DNA from: an uncultured Phocaeicola sp.
GTDB lineage: Bacteria; Bacteroidota; Bacteroidia; Bacteroidales; Bacteroidaceae
Assembly: GCA_948579315.1 (NCBI GenBank)
Contig: CAPAOL010000006.1
Span: 31,629 to 95,628, forward strand
Length of the DNA: 64,000 nucleotides
Direction of reading: 5' to 3'
In this document: positions 15,477 through 22,593 of the stretch, one piece after another
Layout: each line of letters opens with the position of its first letter
Position numbering within the stretch: position 1 is the stretch's first letter
Program-made: the position numbers and the translations under genes
Notes under the pieces: model-generated
What the model saw: only the letters and a program-made list of their open reading frames with translations
What the model was told of the DNA's origin: nothing
Databases searched by the model: none

Positions 15477-16796
15477 TCAGGCTATCGGATGATTTTCAGC
15501 AAATAGTTTCATTCTTTCGTCCAGTTGCGCATACTGATGGTCTTTAATAAAAGAGGTACACGCGCGCAATCCTTCTTGATGGCTTCCTGTTGTAACCAAT
15601 GAGATTGCGCTTACTCCGTAGTACATCAGTTCTTTGGCTAGTTCGCCGCTGGTCATTCCCGGATATCCGATGGTAAAATAGAATCCGTCCGCAATCGGGT
15701 CGCCCAAGTCGTTGTCATATACTAGGTGGAAACCGTGACGGAGGAAGATTTCTTTCAATTTTTGTGCTCTCTCACCATAGATCTTCACCTCGTTGAGGAA
15801 GTTATATTGTCCTTCGTTAGCAGCTTTCAGCATGGCAGCCATGGCGAATTGTGCGGAATGACTCGTTCCTGATGAAAGTGCATAAAGTACGCGATGGATG
15901 AAAACAGTTCCAAAGGTACCGCCACCATATCGTTTGGTCAGTCCCGGATAGCTTCGGTGGTATAGTTTATCTGAGATACAGCTTACGCCAATACGCTGTC
16001 CGGCGTAGCTGAATGCTTTCGAACCGGAAATCAGCAATACGTAATTATCTGTATAATGGGCTACTGATGGCTGGAAAGGAGGTTGGTATGGTTTGCTCAA
16101 ATCCTGCCGGAAGTCCATGGCGAAATAAGCCAAGTCTTCCAGAACAATCACATCATACTGCGTTGCCAATTCACCGATAATCTGCAATTCTTCCTCTTTC
16201 AGGCAAATCCAGCTGGGGTTATTGGGATTCGAATAAATGATAGCTGATATATTTCCTTTTTTCAGATAGCTTTCCAGTTTCTCTTTCAGTTTGTCTCCGC
16301 GGTAGTCATATACATCAAATGTTTCGAACTTTTGTCCCATTACTACCAGCTGCTGTTTCTGTACCGGAAATCCGGGATCGATGAATAAAATCGTATCTTT
16401 CTTTTCGTCGCATTGGCTGCAAGTGAGGAATGAAGCGAATGTTCCTTGCATAGAGCCGGTGACAGGTACACAGCCCTCCGGATTTAAATCGACGTTGATA
16501 AATGCTTTGATAAAGTTGGACGCTTCTTTTTTCAGTTCCGGCAATCCGTTGATATCGGGGTATAGGCTGGCAATGCCATTTTGCAACGCTTCAATCTCTG
16601 CCGCCACACCTACTGCGGAAGGAGGAAGTCCCGGAACGCCCATTTCCATTTTGATAAATTCAACTCCCGATGCAGCTTCTGCTTTCGAAGCAATGGCTTT
16701 CACTTCTCGAATGGTGGCTTTTGAAAAATCGACAATTTGAAACTCGTTGTTTATAGTTTCGTCAATCAGATGTCGTTCGATTGGTGTATTTTTCAT
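15477..16796 (-). CDS. Pyridoxal-phosphate aminotransferase, class I/II
   Basis: 439 residues from the ATG at 16796. A fold-type I aminotransferase: the substrate loop GVPGLPPSAVG, SLYPDINGLPELKKEASNF, SNPNNPSWICL, an Asp in VIVLEDLAYFAMD, and the PLP lysine in LISGSKAFSYAGQRIG. The acceptor and donor cannot be decided. It ends at a strong hairpin and has its own promoter at 16823-16830. Some relatives are annotated as aspartate or aromatic aminotransferases, but no neighbouring pathway gene helps. Confidence 0.87.
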   Translation of the reverse strand: MKNTPIERHLIDETINNEFQIVDFSKATIREVKAIASKAEAASGVEFIKMEMGVPGLPPSAVGVAAEIEALQNGIASLYPDINGLPELKKEASNFIKAFINVDLNPEGCVPVTGSMQGTFASFLTCSQCDEKKDTILFIDPGFPVQKQQLVVMGQKFETFDVYDYRGDKLKEKLESYLKKGNISAIIYSNPNNPSWICLKEEELQIIGELATQYDVIVLEDLAYFAMDFRQDLSKPYQPPFQPSVAHYTDNYVLLISGSKAFSYAGQRIGVSCISDKLYHRSYPGLTKRYGGGTFGTVFIHRVLYALSSGTSHSAQFAMAAMLKAANEGQYNFLNEVKIYGERAQKLKEIFLRHGFHLVYDNDLGDPIADGFYFTIGYPGMTSGELAKELMYYGVSAISLVTTGSHQEGLRACTSFIKDHQYAQLDERMKLFAENHPIA

Positions 16797-16822
16797 TCTG
16801 TTTTCTATTTTATTAGTAGCTG

Positions 16823-16830
16823 CAAATGTA
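16823..16830 (-). promoter_or_regulatory. -7 box for the aminotransferase gene
   Basis: Minus strand TACATTTG, 26 bases before the ATG at 16796. Confidence 0.5.
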
Positions 16831-16882
16831 CACGATAATTCTAAATAAACCCACTTTTTCAGAGAAAAAGATACTGAAGCTA

Positions 16883-16912
16883 TTGCAGGTTTCAAAAAAA
16901 TATCTACCTTTG
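16883..16912 (+). promoter_or_regulatory. tRNA-Asp promoter
   Basis: TTG at 16883-16885 and TACCTTTG at 16905-16912 with 19 bases between, a good Bacteroides -33/-7 pair, 37 bases before the tRNA. Confidence 0.6.
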
Positions 16913-16949
16913 CATCCGCAATCGAGAGAGATGCTTTAGTGGATGTTTT

Positions 16950-17023
16950 GGTGCGTTAGTTCAGTTGGTTAGAATACATGCCTGTCACGCATGGGGTCAC
17001 GGGTTCGAGTCCCGTACGCACCG
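16950..17023 (+). tRNA. tRNA-Asp (GTC)
   Basis: A 74-nt cloverleaf: acceptor arms GGTGCGT/ACGCACC, D-arm GTTCAGTTGGTTAGAAT, anticodon loop CTGTCAC giving GTC, T-arm CGGGTTCGAGTCCCG, discriminator G. CCA is not encoded. A strong terminator follows. Confidence 0.96.
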
Positions 17024-17051
17024 CAACAAATATTGATTATCAATTTGTTAT

Positions 17052-17105
17052 AATAAAACACCCAATTTTACATTCAATAATGTGTAAAGTTGGGTGTTTT
17101 ATTTA
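17052..17105 (+). terminator. Terminator after tRNA-Asp
   Basis: A 14-bp perfect stem (AATAAAACACCCAA / TTGGGTGTTTTATT, 17052-17065 with 17090-17103) encloses a second small stem and is T-rich on its 3' side. Confidence 0.75.
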
Positions 17106-17134
17106 TGCTTTTAAAGTTGGAATTCTAATTGCGT

Positions 17135-17181
17135 AAAAACTGAGCTGGTAAATAGATGCACTATTTACCAGCTCAGTTTTT
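17135..17181. terminator. Perfect 21-bp hairpin, bidirectional terminator
   Basis: Arms 17135-17155 and 17161-17181 are perfect reverse complements with a 5-base loop (ATGCA); outer bases are AAAAA/TTTTT. It stands 39 bases past the stop of the minus-strand gene at 17220 and ends that operon, while backing up the tRNA terminator on the other strand. Confidence 0.75.
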
Positions 17182-17219
17182 AAAAATCGATATTAAATAG
17201 TAGAAAAGAAGCAAAAGCG

Positions 17220-17510
17220 TTAAACTTGTTTTTTCGACAAAAACAAGTAAATCAAAAAAATGGCAGTAACAATATCTACAAAATTCCAAATATCACGTCC
17301 CAATGGAAGCTTTATCAGGGGCTGAAACAACAAGGCTAAGCTAAGAGTTATAATGTACATTTTTTTTTGTTTTTGATAATAATAGTCATAAGCCATAACT
17401 CCAAATGCAATAGCTGATATATATCTTATCAAAATATAATAGCCGTATGGCATAGGCATTAAACATATCAGCAAAGCGATTGCCAATAGTATGTAACAGT
17501 ACTTTATCAT
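17220..17510 (-). CDS. Small membrane protein (DUF6804-like), last of four island genes
   Basis: 96 residues, nearly all hydrophobic, with about four short transmembrane segments and the central motif YDYYYQKQKKMYIITLSLALLFQPLIKLPLGRDIWNFVD. This pattern resembles small DUF6804-type membrane proteins, from memory only. Its start overlaps the stop of the previous gene by four bases, and a 21-bp hairpin follows its stop. AT-rich like its neighbours. Confidence 0.6.
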   Translation of the reverse strand: MIKYCYILLAIALLICLMPMPYGYYILIRYISAIAFGVMAYDYYYQKQKKMYIITLSLALLFQPLIKLPLGRDIWNFVDIVTAIFLIYLFLSKKQV

Positions 17511-17767
17511 CTTTTATTACCTCCAAAAATAAAAGATAAAACAGAGGAAATTCCAAATATCCAATAGAATACCGAATATGCAGTAGTATGAACGACGGCT
17601 TTATACAATACGTCATCAAATATTAAGCTTCTGACAAAATTGATTGGCAAGAATATTCCATGCCAAATTCCCGAATACCAACAATATGATTCAGCAGGGT
17701 GAATATCACATAATAACCAACCGACAACACATATTGCTATTACTTGTATAAAAATCCTTGTTATCAT
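17507..17767 (-). CDS. Small membrane protein of unknown function
   Basis: 86 residues with two or three hydrophobic segments (IFIQVIAICVVGWLLCDI; VFYWIFGISSVLSFIFGG) and a middle part rich in Trp, His and Tyr. No family recognised. It starts two bases after the 173-residue gene ends and overlaps the next gene by four bases, so it is part of a four-gene operon. Confidence 0.6.
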   Translation of the reverse strand: MITRIFIQVIAICVVGWLLCDIHPAESYCWYSGIWHGIFLPINFVRSLIFDDVLYKAVVHTTAYSVFYWIFGISSVLSFIFGGNKR

Positions 17768-17769
17768 AA

Positions 17770-18291
17770 TTAACTAAACATTTTGTTCATTGCATTTATT
17801 TTTTCTATTGTATTTACAATATCGTTTTCTGTATAACCAAGTTTTTCAAATGTTTCGATCAGTAGTTCTCCTCCAATATATTTCTGTCCTTCATCTCTTG
17901 CTAGCATTACAAGACCAAAACATTGATAAAGGAGTGAATCTATAATTACTGTATCAGAAATAGAATATAGTTGTTCCATGAGTCCGTCAGCTTGTCCATG
18001 CGTGTGAAAATAACTATCTGCCTGATCCGAAGTGACATTTAGTGAATTTCGTGTAATAGAGACTATTTTATTAGCTTCTATGTAATTCCGACTATTTCCA
18101 CGAGCCAATTCTTGAAAAGAAGATAGTAAATTTAAAATAGAATACTTTTGCTCTCTTGTTAAACCACTATACATTTCTGCTAAAGGATTATCTACTACAT
18201 TCACATTTGGGGGATTTATTGTTTTCTCCTTGCCTTTTTTTACAACGAGAACAATAATCAAGATGATAGCAATTATTATAAAGATTCCCAT
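17770..18291 (-). CDS. Membrane-anchored protein of unknown function
   Basis: 173 residues. One N-terminal transmembrane helix (MGIFIIIAIILIIVLVV) followed by a Lys-rich stop-transfer stretch places the ~145-residue remainder on one side of the membrane, probably cytoplasmic. The body is helical and polar (LTREQKYSILNLLSSFQELARGN; AMNKMF at the end). No catalytic motif is seen. Second gene of the small-gene operon. Confidence 0.62.
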   Translation of the reverse strand: MGIFIIIAIILIIVLVVKKGKEKTINPPNVNVVDNPLAEMYSGLTREQKYSILNLLSSFQELARGNSRNYIEANKIVSITRNSLNVTSDQADSYFHTHGQADGLMEQLYSISDTVIIDSLLYQCFGLVMLARDEGQKYIGGELLIETFEKLGYTENDIVNTIEKINAMNKMFS

Positions 18292-18318
18292 AATACTATT
18301 AATGTTAATGTATTGTTT

Positions 18319-18600
18319 CTAATAAGATTTCAAATATGTATCTAACATCTTCTTACAAATGTTTTCCATTAATAGTTCATATTCAATATTTGTCAATCCG
18401 CTAGCTGAAAGTAGATTTTTATCCCGTTTTAACATGTCATAAGTTGAAGCTATTGCGGATTTTACTAACACGCCTGCTATAAGTTCATTTCCTCCACATT
18501 GTTTTATAGCTGTCATTACTGCATTTTTGTACGTTCTTTCAATCTCATCTCTAAAAATTTCAAATTGAGTTTTTTTTCTGAATAAATCCAATAATCCCAT
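18319..18600 (-). CDS. Small helical protein of unknown function
   Basis: 93 residues, predicted mostly helical, starting MGLLDLFRKKTQFEIFRDEIERTY. No signal peptide or membrane helix, so cytoplasmic or membrane-associated through its basic amphipathic N-terminus. First gene of the four-gene AT-rich operon next to tRNA-Asp. Not recognised. Confidence 0.6.
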   Translation of the reverse strand: MGLLDLFRKKTQFEIFRDEIERTYKNAVMTAIKQCGGNELIAGVLVKSAIASTYDMLKRDKNLLSASGLTNIEYELLMENICKKMLDTYLKSY

Positions 18601-18682
18601 ATACTAATAATTTGTGTCTTTTTCAGTTCCTAAAAAGACATTCAAAATATAACAAAAAAGCGCGGAACTGCAAATGCCACGT

Positions 18683-18811
18683 CTTAAGTTAGAGGTCCTG
18701 AGAAAACCTTGTAGTACAGATATGGATATAGCAGCCCACGCTATAGCGTGAGAACCACTATGCAAATCCTTGTACTACGTTTGAAATTTCTCAGGTTTCT
18801 AACTTACAAGA
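18683..18811. repeat. Imperfect ~130-bp palindromic element
   Basis: The ends TAAGTTAGAGGTCCTGAGAAA (18685-18705) and TTTCTCAGGTTTCTAACTTA (18787-18806) are inverted copies with few mismatches; inner segments TTGTAGTAC and GTACTAC also pair, and the centre holds the perfect palindrome CACGCTATAGCGTG. The whole could fold into one long hairpin. It may be a MITE-like element or the remains of one. It encodes nothing. Confidence 0.6.
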
Positions 18812-18940
18812 TAAGCATAACGCTTCTTTCTTTTCTAATATGTCTTGGAGAGAGTATTCTCTCAATTCGATGCAAAAATAGATAAAATAATCAAATAAAC
18901 CGAAGTAAACATCGCCTTATTTTTTCTCATTTCTTGTGTT

Positions 18941-19362
18941 TTATAATCTCACTCCCCTTTGGCGTGTATATTCTTCCTTTTGGGTGTGGCTTACATCCAG
19001 CTTTTCTTTAAGTTCTTTAAATTTCATCTTGAACTATTCAAGTATAGGCATTCCGTCAATACACAGCCTGAATTTCCCTTTCTCCTGCGGATTTCTCTCT
19101 ATAGTTGCCGTTGAGTGCTCCGTCCTGAACTTCTCCTTGTATTCCTTCGAATAGAGCCTGCCCTTGAACTCTACGGGCTGTAGGCTGACGATTTGCCTTG
19201 TCAGTTCCTTGGTGAACCCCACTTCCCGGCGTTGTTCGGCTATGGGCAGCAGTTCCGTTACGATAGGGAAATAGGTGTCTATCTGTTTCAGCCTATTGTC
19301 GTACCCTGCAATTTTCTGTTGGTAACTTCGGTCTATCTTAAATCTGCACTGTTCGTTTGCAT
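18941..19362 (-). pseudogene. Fragment of a mobilisation-like gene with an internal stop
   Basis: A minus-strand frame begins just after a stop codon near 19362 and reads DANEQCRFKIDRSYQQKIAGYDN..., then through VGFTKELTRQIVSLQPVEFKGRLYS and STATIERNPQEKGKFRLCIDGMPILE. It meets TAG at 19034-19036 and continues in the same frame as FKMKFKELKEKLDVSHTQKEEY to a stop at 18941. The TAG could be a mutated Trp codon. The text resembles the C-terminal part of Bacteroides mobilisation proteins, from memory and unchecked. There is no start region, so I treat it as a broken fragment. Confidence 0.4.
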
Positions 19363-19590
19363 CATCTCAACATAAAGAATAGGATATCCGGTGTAGGGGA
19401 CGATTGGAATTCATTGGATGGTTGTTTTTTGTTATCTCACCGCAAAAATCGTGCACTTTCGAATATGAACGTACCATGTCCGCAGGGTTTTCGGACTACG
19501 CCTCTTTGGGACTCTGCCTGCCCCCCCTGCTCAGTCTGAAAACTTGGGAGATTGCGTTAAAATTCTCTTTTCTCGTCATAGCCCCATTCA

Positions 19591-20017
19591 GCGGTTCTCG
19601 TCCGGACGTTAAATCTTGGTTAACGTACTGCTAAAAAAACAAAAAACAATCTCCTTCCAGAGCCTTCCCGAAGATGCTGTTTTTTTGTCTTTCCACTGCT
19701 TTTCCGCTGCTTTTTCGTCACTTCTCCGTATCACCTTCGTATCACCTTCGTTCCTTCTCCGTTCTAAAATTGAATAAATATTTACTTAATATCCGTGAAG
19801 AAACGAAAATGAATGCTTCATGAAGCGAGGATGAAGCGGAATTTGATCCTTTATTGTTAAAACATGTAAATCTATAGATAACTTGTTGCGCTTTTAAAAA
19901 TGCGGACAAACGCCCTTTGGCTGCGTTTGCATTCGTTAACAGAACGGGGCGCCTGTAAGAAAACTTTCTCCCGTCGGTGATTGTTGACAGCATTGAAGCA
20001 TGATTACAGTGCGATTG
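19591..20017. repeat. Dispersed ~420-bp repeat, copy A
   Basis: Clearly similar along its length to 33888-34317 in the same orientation. Shared landmarks, in order: TCCGGACGT, AAATCT...GGTTAACG, ATCTCCTTCC, GCTGCTTTTTCGTCACTTCT, AATAAATATTTACTTAATAT, GAACGGGGCG and GCATTGAAGCATGATT. Both copies keep a short open frame on the minus strand, but no domain is seen. It lies in a gene-free stretch between the mobilisation fragment and the GNAT/IbrA/IbrB-like module. Confidence 0.85.
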
Positions 20018-20176
20018 CACCCATTCGGCCAAGAACGGCATAGAATGGAAATACAACAAACGTCGGTCCGATATAAGCCTGCACTATTCTGATTCCAAAA
20101 ATATCGCCCTATAGAGATTATATCATGAAAAACAAATGTTTTAGGAGCAAGAATGACGAATCTGATATTTTTTCCT

Positions 20177-20184
20177 TATTTTTG
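20177..20184 (+). promoter_or_regulatory. -7 box for the GNAT/IbrA/IbrB-like module
   Basis: TATTTTTG, 20 bases before the ATG at 20205. No -33 element is evident. Confidence 0.4.
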
Positions 20185-20204
20185 TGTGTCCATTCTTGAA
20201 TGAT

Positions 20205-20612
20205 ATGATACAGATAATACGATTAAAAGGAAAAGACAAACAGTTATACCGGCTCCTGGCACCGATGGTTATGGATCCTGAAGTAATACGTGCCAACAAC
20301 AATTACCCTTTCAAGACCGGCGAGGAGTATGTGTGGTTTATTGCGCTGAGAGATAAAGAAGTGGTAGGCTTCATTCCGGTGGAGCAAAAAAGCCGGAAGA
20401 AAGCCGTAATCAATAATTATTATATAAAGGCAGAAGAAGCCGGACGGGAGGAAATCCTGTCGCAGTTGTTACCTGCCATCACCAAGGAATTCGGCCCTGA
20501 GAACTGGTTGCTTAATTCGGTCACATTGATGCAAGACAAAGAGATATTCGAGAAGTTTGAATTTATATCCATGGATAAGAAGTGGACAAGATATGTTAAA
20601 ATGTATAGATAA
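20205..20612 (+). CDS. GNAT-like small protein of the PP-loop/ParB-like module
   Basis: About 135 residues from the ATG at 20205. It reads MIQIIRLKGKDKQLYRLLAPMVMDP..., then YVWFIALRDKEVVGFIPVEQ, followed by INNYYIKAEEAGREEILSQLL and ILLNSVTL-like strands. This order of strands and the VVGFI turn suggest a compact GNAT acetyltransferase fold, though the usual acetyl-CoA loop (Q/RxxGxG/A) is not obvious, so activity is uncertain. It stops three bases before the PP-loop gene on the same strand, and the three genes appear to be one operon. Confidence 0.6.
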   Translation: MIQIIRLKGKDKQLYRLLAPMVMDPEVIRANNNYPFKTGEEYVWFIALRDKEVVGFIPVEQKSRKKAVINNYYIKAEEAGREEILSQLLPAITKEFGPENWLLNSVTLMQDKEIFEKFEFISMDKKWTRYVKMYR

Positions 20613-20615
20613 TAT

Positions 20616-21920
20616 ATGGGCAAAAAGAAGGCTACGGGCACAAAAAATGTATATGAACTGGCACAAGAGCGACTAAAGGTTATATTTAATGAGTTTGATA
20701 ATATCTATGTATCTTTCTCCGGTGGCAAGGATAGTGGAGTATTGTTGAACATGTGCATTGACTATATCCGGAAGAATAACTTGAAAAGACGTATCGGAGT
20801 CTTTCATATGGATTACGAAATTCAATATAAGATGACCATTGATTATGTAGACCGGATTCTGGAAGCTAATAAGGATATTCTGGATGTGTACCGTGTGTGT
20901 ATTCCTTTCCGCGTATCTACATGTACATCTATGTACCAATCATTCTGGCGTCCTTGGGAAGACAGCAAGAAGAATATATGGGTGCGCTCCATGCCCCAAA
21001 AGGCAATGACCAAGGATGACTTTCCTTTTTATAACACAACAATGTGGGATTATGAGTTTCAGATGCGATTTGCGCAATGGATACATAATAAGAACGACGC
21101 AGTGCGGACTTGCTGCCTGATTGGGATTCGCACGCAGGAAAGTTTCAACCGGTGGCGGTGCATCTACATGAGCCGTAAGTTTCAAATGTATCATAAGTAC
21201 AAGTGGACATCAAAAGTGGGGAACGACATTTATAATGCCTATCCTATCTACGACTGGAAAACAACGGATGTATGGACGGCCAACGGAAAGTTCCAATGGG
21301 ATTATAATACGCTGTATGACCTTTATTATCGTGCGGGTGTCAATCTGGAACGGCAACGTGTGGCGAGTCCCTTTATTAACGAAGCTCAGGAGAGCCTTCA
21401 GCTCTATCGCGTGCTCGATCCCAATACATGGGGCAAGATGATAGGACGGGTGAACGGTGTCAACTTTACCGGAATGTATGGCGGCACTCATGCCATGGGA
21501 TGGCAATCGGTGAAACTGCCTGAAGGGTATACATGGCGTGAGTTTATGTACTTCCTGTTGTCTACCCTGCCGGAACGGGCACGGAAGAATTATCTTCGGA
21601 AGTTGTCGGTGAGCGTAAATTTCTGGCGGACGAAAGGGGGCTGTCTGAGTGAAGCCACCATCAAGAAACTGATTGATGCCAAAGTGCCGATTATTGTCAT
21701 GGACAACAGTAACTATAAGACGTTGAAGAAGCCGGTGCGCATGGAATACCAGGATGATATTGATATACCGGAGTTTAGGGAGATACCTACCTATAAGCGA
21801 ATGTGCATCTGTATCATCAAGAACGACCATGCCTGCAAGTATATGGGATTCTCGCCGACGAAGGAAGAGATGAGTAAGAGAAGTCAAATAATGGAACAAT
21901 ATAGAATCATAGTATCATGA
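20616..21920 (+). CDS. PAPS-reductase-like PP-loop ATPase, IbrA/DUF3440 type
   Basis: 434 residues. The PP-loop SGGKDS lies at 35-40 (YVSFSGGKDSGVLLNM), with the adenylate-binding fold of PAPS reductases and DndC-like proteins. The remainder, with TCCLIGIRTQESFNRW, YPIYDWKTTDVW and the C-terminal ~150 residues, matches DUF3440 proteins such as IbrA. IbrA/IbrB of E. coli are known regulators of eib surface protein genes; the biochemical reaction is not established. Cys pairs (TCC; CICII) could bind metal. It overlaps the ParB-like gene by four bases. Activity inferred: ATP-dependent activation of a substrate or nucleic acid. Confidence 0.8.
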   Translation: MGKKKATGTKNVYELAQERLKVIFNEFDNIYVSFSGGKDSGVLLNMCIDYIRKNNLKRRIGVFHMDYEIQYKMTIDYVDRILEANKDILDVYRVCIPFRVSTCTSMYQSFWRPWEDSKKNIWVRSMPQKAMTKDDFPFYNTTMWDYEFQMRFAQWIHNKNDAVRTCCLIGIRTQESFNRWRCIYMSRKFQMYHKYKWTSKVGNDIYNAYPIYDWKTTDVWTANGKFQWDYNTLYDLYYRAGVNLERQRVASPFINEAQESLQLYRVLDPNTWGKMIGRVNGVNFTGMYGGTHAMGWQSVKLPEGYTWREFMYFLLSTLPERARKNYLRKLSVSVNFWRTKGGCLSEATIKKLIDAKVPIIVMDNSNYKTLKKPVRMEYQDDIDIPEFREIPTYKRMCICIIKNDHACKYMGFSPTKEEMSKRSQIMEQYRIIVS

Positions 21921-22459
21921 GTGTAGATAAAAGCCCTGTTTACGAGGTAAAAGCGGTGCCCGTAGAGAAAGTACATGCAAACGATTATAATCCGAATGTC
22001 GTAGCACCGCCTGAAATGAAGTTGCTCGAACTTTCCATTTGGGAAGATGGCTTTACGATGCCATGTGTGTGTTATTACAACAAAGAAGAAGATAACTATA
22101 TTCTGGTGGACGGTTATCACCGTTATACTGTACTGAAAACGTCGCAACGTATCTATAAACGCGAGAACGGACTGCTTCCGGTTGTAGTGATAGATAAAGA
22201 CTTGTCGAACCGTATGAGCTCGACGATACGGCACAATCGTGCCCGTGGGATGCACAACATTGAATTGATGTGTAATATTGTAGCGGAACTCGATAGGGCA
22301 GGTATGTCCGACCAGTGGATTATGAAAAATATCGGTATGGACCGTGACGAATTGTTACGCCTGAAACAAATTTCGGGTTTGGCGGATCTCTTTGCCAACC
22401 GGGAATTCAGCATTCCTGACGAAGTTGCGCCTACAGAAACAGAACGCAAGGTGTTATAA
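21917..22459 (+). CDS. ParB-like nuclease-domain protein, IbrB type
   Basis: 180 residues. The N-terminal half is a ParB/sulfiredoxin-like domain: VPVEKVHANDYNPNVVAPPEMKLLELSIWEDGF and the nucleotide-binding motif VDGYHRY (64-70), the IbrB-type equivalent of ParB GERRxRA. The C-terminal half (NIELMCNIVAELDRAGMSDQWIMKNIGMDRDELLRLKQISGL) is helical and may be a helix-turn-helix DNA-binding region. Start ATG overlaps the stop of the PP-loop gene (ATGA), so both proteins are translationally coupled and probably act together, as in IbrA/IbrB pairs. Confidence 0.8.
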   Translation: MSVDKSPVYEVKAVPVEKVHANDYNPNVVAPPEMKLLELSIWEDGFTMPCVCYYNKEEDNYILVDGYHRYTVLKTSQRIYKRENGLLPVVVIDKDLSNRMSSTIRHNRARGMHNIELMCNIVAELDRAGMSDQWIMKNIGMDRDELLRLKQISGLADLFANREFSIPDEVAPTETERKVL

Positions 22460-22500
22460 TCTGATGGCTATATATACAGTATTCAGACATTTTGGCATTC

Positions 22501-22572
22501 AGGCACAGATTACACGAATTACACGGTTTATAAGATAATTGGAAAAACGTGAAATACGTGTAATCCGTGCCC
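22501..22572. repeat. 25-bp inverted repeat, intergenic terminator-like element
   Basis: 22501-22525 (starting AGGCACAGATTACACG) and 22548-22572 (ending TGTAATCCGTGCCC) are inverted copies with 21 of 25 matching positions and a 22-base loop. It sits between two converging genes (IbrB-like and AddB-like). GCACGGATTACACG motifs are a familiar intergenic repeat type in Bacteroides, which is recollection rather than something shown here. Confidence 0.6.
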
Positions 22573-22593
22573 AAATTGTATTCTGAAAATGAT

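Noticed and set aside
18903..19630. Small open frames in the gene-poor stretch near the mobilisation fragment
   Set aside because: Apart from the fragment at 18941-19362 they have no start signal, conserved domain or codon pattern.
19742..20059. Minus-strand frame in repeat copy A, partly shared with 34094-34291 in copy B
   Set aside because: Its similarity follows from the nucleotide repeat, with no start signal or domain, and substitutions do not look clearly coding.
21210..21899. 229-residue minus-strand frame across the PP-loop gene
   Set aside because: It overlaps a gene with clear family motifs and shows no recognisable domain.
16950..22460. Integrative element inserted in tRNA-Asp
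   Set aside because: I found no repeat of the tRNA 3' end at the far side and no integrase inside the interval, so insertion at the tRNA is not supported.
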